Part shown: piece after piece, positions 8,009 to 16,500 of the stretch
Numbering within the stretch: position 1 is the first letter of the stretch
How the letters are laid out: each line of letters opens with the position of its first letter
Assembly (NCBI GenBank): GCA_009774765.1
Contig: VSOK01000020.1
Location: 1 to 44,499 of the forward strand
Length of the DNA: 44,499 nt
Direction: 5' to 3'
Source of the DNA: Bacteroidales bacterium
Lineage (GTDB): Bacteria > Bacteroidota > Bacteroidia > Bacteroidales > UBA932
Notes under the pieces: model-generated
The model's input: the letters and a program-made list of their open reading frames with translations, nothing else
The model's database searches: none
What the model was told of the DNA's origin: nothing
Translations under genes and position numbers: made by a program

Positions 8009-11000
8009 TTAGAAAGTAAGATTGATTCCGCCTCCCCAATATCTCAGGGTAGGATAGTTCCTGACGGAGTTTGCGCCGCCACGGCTCATATTGCTTCCGA
8101 ACTCTGTAGTCTCAGGATCCACGAAGCCGTATCTGGTGATCGTAAGAGGATTCTGCGCATCCACATATATCCTGAGATTATTGCAGGCAAACTTCTGTGT
8201 CCATTTCTTAGGCAGGGTATATCCTATCTGGATATTCTTCACCCTAAGATATGCGCCGTTTATCATATTGATTTCAGAACCAGGCTGTCCCCAGTTGTTT
8301 GAAGAGCTGACGCTTCCGCTTGTCGACAGTCTCGGCCATCTCGCGCCGGTATTGTCCGCACTCCAGTAGTCGAGCTGATGCTCGTACATAGTGAGACCGT
8401 AGTCTGAATGGAAAGGCTCCACAAGCTCTCCACGGATTGCATTGGTCCTTTTGAGGACACCCTGGAGCATTATGCTGAAATCCAGTCCTTTCCAGTTGAA
8501 ACTGTAGTTGAATCCGAAAGTATAGCGAGGGAATCCGTATCCAAGATATGTCCTGTCGTTGATGTCTATCACGCCGTCATTGTTCACATCCACATAACGG
8601 ACATCACCCGGACGGAGCTGCGATCTGTCGATTGTGGACGGGATAGCAGCAGACTGTATTTCCTCATATCCCGAGAAGAATCCGGCTACCTTATATCCGT
8701 AATAGGAGTTCAGAGGAAGACCTTCCTGTATGATCACGGTAACACCGTCATTTGAATTGATGGCAGGAGTACCGTATTTGACAACCTTGTTCATGGAGTC
8801 GGCAAGGTTGAAGGAGAAATTATGGTTCCACGCTCCGCGGACAAGATTGTAGTTGACTGTCAACTCCCATCCCTGATTGTCAAGCACACCCCTGTTCTCC
8901 TTGGCTATGCTCGCACCGAATACTCCAGTAACGATTGCAGGAAGCAGGATGTCCGAAGTCCTCTTGTAGAAATAGTCGAAATTGACAGAAAGGGCATTCT
9001 TGAAGAACGATGCATCCACACCGACATTGAATGTCTTTGACTTCTCCCATGTCAGAGCCTCGTTGCCCATCGTGAACATAAGGCCCGGAACAGACACTCC
9101 GTTGAAACCGTATGCATCCATCCAGATACCGTAGGTCGTCATAAAATCATACAGACCTACATCCTGCTGGTTACCGTTCAGACCGTATGAAGCCCTCAGT
9201 TTGAGGTCACCGACCTTATACTTGTAGTTTGACATGAATTTTTCCTGGGAGACTCTCCATCCTGCGGAAACAGCAGGGAAGAAACCGCCGTTGCGGATTT
9301 TCAGGAATTTTGAAGACATATCATACCGTGCAGTGAACTCGATATAATATCTTTCATCGTATGAATAGCCGACCCTTCCGAAATAGGACATAAGGGCTGA
9401 CCTTGTATTGTCCTGGGACGAAAGCTTTGTCCCGTCGTCTACCGTAACCGTACCGTCGGTAGGCTGGTTGAGGTCATTGAGGAATTTTTTTGAAGCACTT
9501 ACGGAATAATGCTTTCTGGACTCCTGTGACCATCCGGCGAGTGCCGTAACATTATGCTTTTCCGCAAATGTCCTGTTGAAGTCGAGAAGGACCTGGGAAT
9601 TGAGATACGTATCCTTTCCAACCCAGTCATCGGCAGGATCTGTCGTGCTTCCTGAAAGGACTGCTGAAGAAGGATCAGCCCAGGCAGTACCGTTGTCCGT
9701 AGCCACAAGATATGAGAGATGGTCGGAGAACCGGTGCTCATTACGGGATTCGGCACTCAGGACCCCGCGCAGCTTAAGACCTTTTATTATTTCAAAATCA
9801 GCGTTGAAGGTACCGCTGATATATTCATTGTCGTACTTATTGTATCCCCCCCCTACAAGACCTGCAAGGACTGCACCGCATCCGCCGTATTTGTAGTTGT
9901 TGGCATAGAACACGCCATTGTCATCCATAGTACGGAAGAAATGATAGGTAGGGAAACGCGCGAGGTCGGCAAAAAGGAAGCCTGAAGTAGTAGGCTGCTT
10001 TGTCTCCGCCCTCGTGTAGTTCACATTGGCACCCACCTTGAACCTGCCCCATTCAGTTGTAATGTTCGAACGTACATTGTACCTCTGCTTTCCATAGTCA
10101 GGTCCTATATAGTTTGAACCCTGGTCAAAATATCCGGCCGACACCATATATGTGGTATGCTTAGTACCTCCGGAAACGCTCACATTGTAGTTCTGCTGCA
10201 GAGCAGTCTGCATAGCCTGACGCACAAAAGGCTCGCAGTCTCCGTTGGCATACATATCCTGAATCTCCGCTGCGGTAAAAATCGGACTGCGTCCGGAATT
10301 GACAAGAGCCTCATTCCTCAGAATCGAGTTCATATAAGAAGGTACAGGATTCCAGAGTATATGAGGGTCCTGGGCACCTACCTGCGCACTGAACGATATG
10401 CTCGGGCTGACTTCCTTGCGGCCGGAGCGTGTGGTGATAAGGATTACACCATTGGACGAACGCGCTCCATAGATTGCGGCGGATCCGGCATCCTTAAGGA
10501 CGTTCACTGACTCTATGTCATTAGGATTTATATCATTCATCCTTGAGGCCTCCGCCTGAGGCACGCCATCGATCACCACCAGAGGAGAGTTGTTTCCCAT
10601 AGTGTTGACACCACGGATCGAAAGGTTCATCTGGTCGCCTCCTGTAGGGTCATAGTTCCTTGTCTGTATGATAAGGTTGGCTGCTGTTCCCTGAAGAGCC
10701 TGCTGTATATTGGCTACAGGCCTGTTGGCCAAAGCCTCACGGTTTACTGTCGAGACGGATGAAATTATATGGCGTCTTGTCGTGGTACCGTATCCGATGA
10801 CGACCACTTCGTCAAGATAACTGGTGTCTTCCGACAAAGTCACCGATATTTCAGACCTGCGTCCTACCGCTTCCACAACCGTCTTGTATCCAAGACAGGT
10901 AAATTCAAGATTGTCCTTGTCCTTGACGCCCTTTATGGTATATGCACCGTCAACATCAGTTGAAGTTCCGTTGAAGGTCCCTTCAACTACGACCGACACA

Positions 11001-11158
11001 CCAATCAAAGGATAACCATTGACATCGACAACCCTACCGCTTACTGATTTGGTACCTGACTGTCCGAATGCATCATAGCATGTACCGGAAAAAACCAGAC
11101 ACCATAGCAATGCGAGCGAACAGCGCACGGCAATGCTAAAGAATCGTTTTTTGATCAT
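8009..11158 (-). CDS. SusC/RagA family TonB-dependent glycan transporter
   Basis: This 1049-residue outer-membrane transporter has a signal peptide ending near FGQ (about residue 33). A carboxypeptidase-D regulatory-like domain follows (VSGRVVDVNGYPLIGVSVVV, about 38-115), then the TonB-box-like LDEVVVIGYGTT (about 117-128). The plug domain (LVVIDGVPQAEASRMNDINP, with the PNDIESVNVLKDAGSAAIYG motif) and the 22-stranded barrel come next. The C-terminus is GGGINLTF, with the aromatic last residue expected for beta-barrel insertion. It is the first gene of the mannan PUL, with a -7-like element 49 bases upstream. It should import manno-oligosaccharides released by the GH76 enzyme using TonB energy. 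A run of 8 G (coding strand) occurs in the barrel at 9846-9853, in frame here. Confidence 0.95.
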   Translation of the reverse strand: MIKKRFFSIAVRCSLALLWCLVFSGTCYDAFGQSGTKSVSGRVVDVNGYPLIGVSVVVEGTFNGTSTDVDGAYTIKGVKDKDNLEFTCLGYKTVVEAVGRRSEISVTLSEDTSYLDEVVVIGYGTTTRRHIISSVSTVNREALANRPVANIQQALQGTAANLIIQTRNYDPTGGDQMNLSIRGVNTMGNNSPLVVIDGVPQAEASRMNDINPNDIESVNVLKDAGSAAIYGARSSNGVILITTRSGRKEVSPSISFSAQVGAQDPHILWNPVPSYMNSILRNEALVNSGRSPIFTAAEIQDMYANGDCEPFVRQAMQTALQQNYNVSVSGGTKHTTYMVSAGYFDQGSNYIGPDYGKQRYNVRSNITTEWGRFKVGANVNYTRAETKQPTTSGFLFADLARFPTYHFFRTMDDNGVFYANNYKYGGCGAVLAGLVGGGYNKYDNEYISGTFNADFEIIKGLKLRGVLSAESRNEHRFSDHLSYLVATDNGTAWADPSSAVLSGSTTDPADDWVGKDTYLNSQVLLDFNRTFAEKHNVTALAGWSQESRKHYSVSASKKFLNDLNQPTDGTVTVDDGTKLSSQDNTRSALMSYFGRVGYSYDERYYIEFTARYDMSSKFLKIRNGGFFPAVSAGWRVSQEKFMSNYKYKVGDLKLRASYGLNGNQQDVGLYDFMTTYGIWMDAYGFNGVSVPGLMFTMGNEALTWEKSKTFNVGVDASFFKNALSVNFDYFYKRTSDILLPAIVTGVFGASIAKENRGVLDNQGWELTVNYNLVRGAWNHNFSFNLADSMNKVVKYGTPAINSNDGVTVIIQEGLPLNSYYGYKVAGFFSGYEEIQSAAIPSTIDRSQLRPGDVRYVDVNNDGVIDINDRTYLGYGFPRYTFGFNYSFNWKGLDFSIMLQGVLKRTNAIRGELVEPFHSDYGLTMYEHQLDYWSADNTGARWPRLSTSGSVSSSNNWGQPGSEINMINGAYLRVKNIQIGYTLPKKWTQKFACNNLRIYVDAQNPLTITRYGFVDPETTEFGSNMSRGGANSVRNYPTLRYWGGGINLTF

Positions 11159-11206
11159 AAATAGTTATTAGTTGTTAATTACCAAAGTATGTGCTTTGAA
11201 CAGTCG

Positions 11207-11214
11207 CAAAGTTA
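11207..11214 (-). promoter_or_regulatory. -7 element of the mannan PUL promoter
   Basis: On the minus strand this reads TAACTTTG, matching Bacteroidota TAnnTTTG, 49 bases upstream of the susC start. No TTTG is found at the expected -33 place, which would fit a promoter that needs an activator. Confidence 0.5.
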
Positions 11215-11240
11215 TACGTATCCGCGCACCGACGTGTACG

Positions 11241-11265
11241 AATTTATGCCATTTTAGCATTAATT
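11241..11265. promoter_or_regulatory. Imperfect inverted repeat upstream of the susC promoter
   Basis: Arms AATTTATGC (11241-11249) and GCATTAATT (11257-11265) are complementary at 8 of 9 positions around a 7-base spacer. It lies just upstream of where the -33 region should be, a usual place for an activator site. No regulator binding it can be named. The rest of the gap up to the groEL terminator (11266-11354) shows nothing I recognise. Confidence 0.3.
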
Positions 11266-11354
11266 GTTTTTGTTCTGTTTTCTGTCATACAGACTATATA
11301 TGGAATCACAAACAGAGGCATATACGATATATAACGGGACAAAACAGCTGTACG

Positions 11355-11383
11355 AAAAAGGGACAGCCCTTTCGGACTGCCCC
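11355..11383 (-). terminator. Intrinsic terminator of groES-groEL
   Basis: On the minus strand a 10-bp stem (11383-11374 with 11369-11360, including G-T pairs) closes a GAAA loop and is followed by five T (11359-11355). It lies 93 bases after the groEL stop. Confidence 0.85.
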
Positions 11384-11476
11384 ATAAAACATCTGAAAAT
11401 TCATTCACTGTCCAGCGCGCCAGGCACACCCCGGAAGATTCCGGTCCAGCACTACGCGACCGCCTGTCGGACAATA

Positions 11477-13108
11477 TTACATCATGCCGCCCATTCCGCC
11501 GGCTGGCATAGCCGGTGCGGCTGACGCAGGCTCAGGAAGATCAACGATCGCGCACTCGGTAGTGAGGAACATTCCTGCTACTGAAGCCGCATTTTCAAGA
11601 GCCACACGCGATACCTTGGTAGGGTCAATTACACCCGCCTCAAACATATTCACATACTCATCGGTACGCGCATTGTATCCGAAGTCGCCTTTGCCTTCCT
11701 TTATCTTCTGGATGATGACGCTGCCCTCGACACCGGCGTTCGCCGCGATCTGACGGAGAGGCTCCTCGATAGCCTTTGCTACGATATGGATACCTGTAGT
11801 CTCATCCTCGTTCTCTCCCTTAAGATCCTTGAGAGCCTCTACCGCACGGATATAAGCTACTCCACCACCAGGGACGATACCTTCCTCGACTGCAGCACGG
11901 GTCGCGCTGAGAGCATCCTCGACACGGTCTTTCTTCTCTTTCATCTCCACCTCTGAAGCGGCACCTACATAAAGCACAGCCACTCCTCCGGCAAGTTTTC
12001 CGAGACGTTCAAGAAGTTTCTCCCTGTCATAGTCGGAAGTTGTAGTCTCAATCTGCTTTCTGATAAGTTCAGCCCTTTCATTGATCTCAGCCTTGTCGCC
12101 GGCACCGTTAACAACAGTGGTATTCTCTTTTGTGATGACGATCTTCTCTGCCTGTCCAAGCATATCAAGGGTCGCATTTTCAAGAGTAAATCCTCTCTCT
12201 TCAGAAATCACTGTACCTCCTGTAAGGACAGCTATATCCTGAAGCATCTCCTTGCGGCGGTCACCGAATCCCGGAGCCTTGACAGCGGCAATCTTCAATG
12301 TTCCGCGGAGCTTGTTGACAACCAATGTTGTAAGAGCTTCCCCGTCAACATCTTCAGCGATGATAAGAAGCGATTTTCCCTCACGTGCGATAGGCTCGAG
12401 CACCGGAAGGATATCCTTCATAGTGGAAATCTTCTTGTCTGTGATAAGGATAAGAGGAGTGTCAAGCACAGCCTCCATCTTGTCACCGTTGGTCATAAAA
12501 TAAGGAGAGATGTATCCTCTGTCAAACTGCATTCCCTCAACGACTTTCACCTCAGTCTCAGTACCTTTGGCCTCTTCCACAGTGATGACGCCGTCCTTTT
12601 TCACCTTTGACATCGCATCGGCTATAAGCTTGCCGATATAATTGTCGTTGTTGGCTGAAATGGTACCGACCTGCTCGATTTTGGCATAGTCCTCACCAAC
12701 TTCCTGGCTCTGTGCACGGAGGCTGTCCACAACAGCCGCCACAGCCTTGTCTATACCTCTTTTGAGGTCCATAGGATTGGCTCCCGCAGTCACGTTCTTA
12801 AGACCTACATTGATGATGGCCTGTGCAAGCACAGTGGCAGTGGTAGTACCGTCACCTGCCTGGTCATTGGTCTTTGATGCCACTTCCTTGACCATCTGGG
12901 CACCCATATTGGCTACCCTGTCCTCGAGTTCGATTTCCTTTGCTACGGTAACGCCGTCCTTTGTGACCTGAGGCGCGCCGAATTTCTTGTCGATGACAAC
13001 ATTGCGTCCTTTAGGACCGAGAGTCACCTTTACTGCATTAGCAAGAGCATCCGCACCCTCTTTCATCTGGGCACGTGCTTCAATATTGAATTTTATATCC
13101 TTTGCCAT
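11477..13108 (-). CDS. groEL: Chaperonin GroEL (60 kDa)
   Basis: This 543-residue protein is full-length GroEL, forming with GroES the ATP-driven cytosolic folding chamber. Visible signatures: MAKDIKFN start, VTLGPKGRNVVIDKKFG near residues 28-45, the ATP-binding GDGTTTATVLAQ (Asp of GDGTT), the apical PGFGDRRKEMLQDIA, GGVAVLYVGAASEVEMKEKKDRVEDA, and the GGMGGMM tail. It follows groES with a 22-base gap and is terminated by the hairpin at 11355-11383. No odd features. Confidence 0.99.
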   Translation of the reverse strand: MAKDIKFNIEARAQMKEGADALANAVKVTLGPKGRNVVIDKKFGAPQVTKDGVTVAKEIELEDRVANMGAQMVKEVASKTNDQAGDGTTTATVLAQAIINVGLKNVTAGANPMDLKRGIDKAVAAVVDSLRAQSQEVGEDYAKIEQVGTISANNDNYIGKLIADAMSKVKKDGVITVEEAKGTETEVKVVEGMQFDRGYISPYFMTNGDKMEAVLDTPLILITDKKISTMKDILPVLEPIAREGKSLLIIAEDVDGEALTTLVVNKLRGTLKIAAVKAPGFGDRRKEMLQDIAVLTGGTVISEERGFTLENATLDMLGQAEKIVITKENTTVVNGAGDKAEINERAELIRKQIETTTSDYDREKLLERLGKLAGGVAVLYVGAASEVEMKEKKDRVEDALSATRAAVEEGIVPGGGVAYIRAVEALKDLKGENEDETTGIHIVAKAIEEPLRQIAANAGVEGSVIIQKIKEGKGDFGYNARTDEYVNMFEAGVIDPTKVSRVALENAASVAGMFLTTECAIVDLPEPASAAPAMPAGGMGGMM

Positions 13109-13130
13109 AATTCCTGTTCTTTATATAAGA

Positions 13131-13397
13131 TTACAATACAGCGAGAATATCGCTCTGTTTCATTATAAGATAATTCTTTCCGTCAACTGTAATTTCAGTG
13201 CCGGCATATTTGCCATAAAGGACAACATCACCTTCCTTGACCTCCATAGGCTCATCCTTCTTGCCGGATCCGACTGCCAAAATAGTACCCTGCTGTGGTT
13301 TTTCCTTTGCCGTATCAGGAATATAAAGACCTGCGGCTGTCTTGGTCTCTGCCTCTTTAGGCTCCACGAGAACCCTGTCTGCTAACGGTTTGATCAT
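13131..13397 (-). CDS. groES: Co-chaperonin GroES (10 kDa)
   Basis: This 88-residue protein has the GroES fold signature: IKPLADRVLVEPKEAE at the start, the mobile loop TAAGLYIPDTAKEKPQQG (about residues 19-36), then the GDVVLYGKYAG strand and LIMKQSDILAVL at the end. It caps the GroEL ring. I used ATG 13397; the frame is open further upstream to 13493 but that extension is not part of the family. It is the first gene of the groESL operon; possible heat-shock control sites lie upstream. Confidence 0.98.
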   Translation of the reverse strand: MIKPLADRVLVEPKEAETKTAAGLYIPDTAKEKPQQGTILAVGSGKKDEPMEVKEGDVVLYGKYAGTEITVDGKNYLIMKQSDILAVL

Positions 13398-13470
13398 AAT
13401 TGTATAGTTTTTGTTGTTTATTTCCTGTTCTCCGGGAGCGCGCAGGCCTCCCCGGACCGGTCGCCGTGAG

Positions 13471-13486
13471 GACAAATAAAATGCCA
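13471..13486 (-). promoter_or_regulatory. Possible sigma-54-like -24/-12 promoter of groES
   Basis: The minus strand reads TGGCAT, 5 bases, TTGTC, which is near the sigma-54 consensus TGGCAC-N5-TTGCA with two changes, one in the important -12 GC. It is 74 bases upstream of groES. Only a weak suggestion; another promoter type could be used. Confidence 0.2.
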
Positions 13487-13498
13487 GCCACACAATAC

Positions 13499-13511
13499 TG
13501 ACATTTTGTCA
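13499..13511. promoter_or_regulatory. Perfect palindrome TGACA-TTT-TGTCA between groES and the A2M gene
   Basis: Five-base arms with a 3-base spacer lie in the 186-base divergent region, 12 bases upstream (relative to groES) of the sigma-54-like element. Its place suits a heat-shock operator, but it is not the CIRCE sequence used by HrcA. The regulator is unknown. Confidence 0.4.
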
Positions 13512-13544
13512 CGGCAACGACTTCCTTTTATGGATTTTTATAAT

Positions 13545-13552
13545 TATTTTTG
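13545..13552 (+). promoter_or_regulatory. -7 element of the A2M/pbpC promoter
   Basis: TATTTTTG matches TAnnTTTG and lies 31 bases upstream of the A2M start. No clear -33 TTTG is seen. Confidence 0.35.
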
Positions 13553-13583
13553 GTAGCATTTTGACAATTTTTCAAACAGCGAT

Positions 13584-16500
13584 ATGATGAGATCTATAAA
13601 GACTGTGGCAGCGATGCTGACATTTCTGCCATTGCTGCTATGTTCCTGCGGCAGGACCGAAGACGCCCCCTCTGCATTTTCTGAGTATATAAAAGCATAT
13701 ACAGGGGGTATCATCAACGAGAATTCTTCCATAAGGATAGAATTTACAGCACCTGTCCCGGGAGCGGAAGCCGGGGCAGAAGCCGATGCCAGGCTGTTCT
13801 CCTTCTCCCCTTCACTCAAAGGTTCGGCAATCTGGAACGGCAGCAGCATCCTTGAGTTCATTCCTGAGAATCTGCAGCAGGGCACCACATACAAAGCCTC
13901 GGTCAGACTGGACAGGATAATCCACGGAAAGGCGGCAAAGGATATCAAGAAATTCAATTTCCAGTTCTCCGTTGCATCCAAGGAAGCCTCGCTCGACATA
14001 GACCATATCCTTGTAAGTGAAACAGATCCTGAATCAGCCGACATATACGGTACAATATCATTCAGCAGTCAAACGGACCCCGAAGATGTCAGAAAGATGC
14101 TGAAATGCACCTTTGGCGGAAAGACATGGAAGGTCCATATATCACAGGACAAAGCATCAGACAGATTCTCCTTTACGTTTGAAGGCCTTCCGAGACCGGC
14201 AAAGCCGGAAAGCGCGGACATAATATTCGACGGGAAGGAATATGGCTTCCGAAACAGACAAAAAGTCAGCACAGAAATTCCGGACACCGGCAGTTTCCAT
14301 ATACTCGAAGCGAAATTGAACGATGGAGCAGACCCGTATATAGACATCAGATTCTCCGACCCTCTCCCGAAAGACTTCAACCCTGACGGATTCATCACAT
14401 TGTCCGGAGCAGGAAGATACTACACCAGAACCGAAGACAACAGCGTAAAACTGTACTACGACAGTTTCAATGCAGACAAGCTGGAGCTTGCCGTATCGTC
14501 AAAAATCAGAAATGCCACCGGAAGCCGGCTTCTTACAAGCTACAGAAAGGCTTTCACCAGGGAGTCACTGAAACCGGCCGTGACAATACCTCTTAAAGGT
14601 ACAATAATGCCTGACACGGACCACCTCATACTTCCTTTCAGCGCGGTCAGTCTCTCAGCTGTCGATCTCCATATAATAAAGATATATGAAAGCAATGCGC
14701 TGATGTTCCTTCAGGACAACAGCCTGTCGGAATCGTCATCCCTCCGCCGGTCCGGAAGGCTGATATACAAAAAGCATATACGCCTGGACACGGACCCCGG
14801 AAAAGACCTGCACAGATGGCAGGACTTTTCAATAGACCTGTCAGGGCTCATGAAGCAGGAACCGGGGGCGATATACAGGATAAGGCTTTCATTCAGACAG
14901 GAATATTCACTTTACGGAAACCAGGCCAGTATGGCATCATCAGAAACTCAGATGATCAACCTGTCATCAGGAGAAATGACCGCAGAAGACGAAGCCGTAT
15001 GGGACGAACCTTATCCATACTATTATTACAATTCATACGACTGGGAAAAATACAGATGGAAAGACAGGGACAACCCGGCTGCCCCAAGCTATTATATGGT
15101 ATCCGAAAGATTCCCGGAATGCAACCTGATGGCATCACGTCTCGGAATCGTCGTAAAATCGGCAGAAAGCGGCAACGCCTGGATCACCGTAAGCGACATT
15201 ATGACAGCCGGACCTGTCTCCGGAGCGGATGTTACAGTCTACAACTACCAGCTGCGCCCTATAGGGAGCGGAAAGACTGACAAGAACGGATTCCTTGACA
15301 TAAAGCCTGAAGGCAAGGCATTCGCTGTAAAGGCACAGCACGGACAGTCCATAAGCTATATAAAGGTAATCGACGGATACGAGAAATCACTGAGCAGATT
15401 CGACACCGGAGGACAGAAGGTCACAGGAGGCATCAAAGGATTCGTCTACGGGGAGAGAGGAGTATGGAGACCGGGAGACACTCTCCACATTACGCTCATG
15501 ACAGACGACAGGGAGCATACACTTCCACAAGGGCATCCGGCTACTATGGAACTGTACAACCCTCTCGGACAGTTCTATGCCAAACAGGTCAACACGCAGA
15601 GCGTCAAAGGCCTGTACACATACCATATCCCGACATCACAAGATGATCCAACAGGTACCTGGAACGCATATTTCAAAGTGGGAGGAGCAACTTTCCACAA
15701 GGCATTGGCAATCGAGACAATCAGACCGAACCGTCTGAAAATCAATCTCGGGATCAAAGACAAAATTCTTTCCGCAGGCCAGAGGACCACAATGGACATC
15801 AAGGCGGACTGGCTCACAGGTCCTGCTGCTTCCGGCCTTAAGGTAAATGTCGACATAAGCCTGGGCCGAAACGGGACATCATTCAAGGACTATCCGGGAT
15901 ACACATTTGTCAACCCTCTGTCCAAATTTACCTCAAGCACATCCGTACTGCTGTCCACAACACTTGACAGCAAGGGAGCATCATCCGTGCAGGTAACCTT
16001 GCCTGCAGCTGAAAATGCCCCCGGGATGCTGACAGCCAATCTCATCTGCAGGGTATCGGAGCCTGGAGGTGACGAAAGCATAATCACAGAATCCATCCCA
16101 TTCTCGCCATACAGCTCGTATGTGGGAATAATGCTCCCTGGAGAAGACGACATAATCGAGACCGACACCGACCACAGATTCAAAACAGTGACAACCGACA
16201 AGGAAGGACGGAAAATAAAAGGGCATACCATAGAGTACCGTATCTACAGGATAGACTGGAAATGGTGGTGGGAAAGCAGAAGCGATATGCTTGATTCGTA
16301 TATAAACAGCACTGACGCACAAATAATATCAAAGGGCACTATAAGGCTTGATTCGGGAGAAGCGGAAATTCCGTTCCGGATTTCATATCCGGACTGGGGC
16401 CGCTACCTTATATATGTCAAAGACCTTGACAGCGGACACTCATGCGGAGGCACCGTATATGCTGACTGGCCGTCCTGGAGAGGAAGGTCAGGAAAGACAG

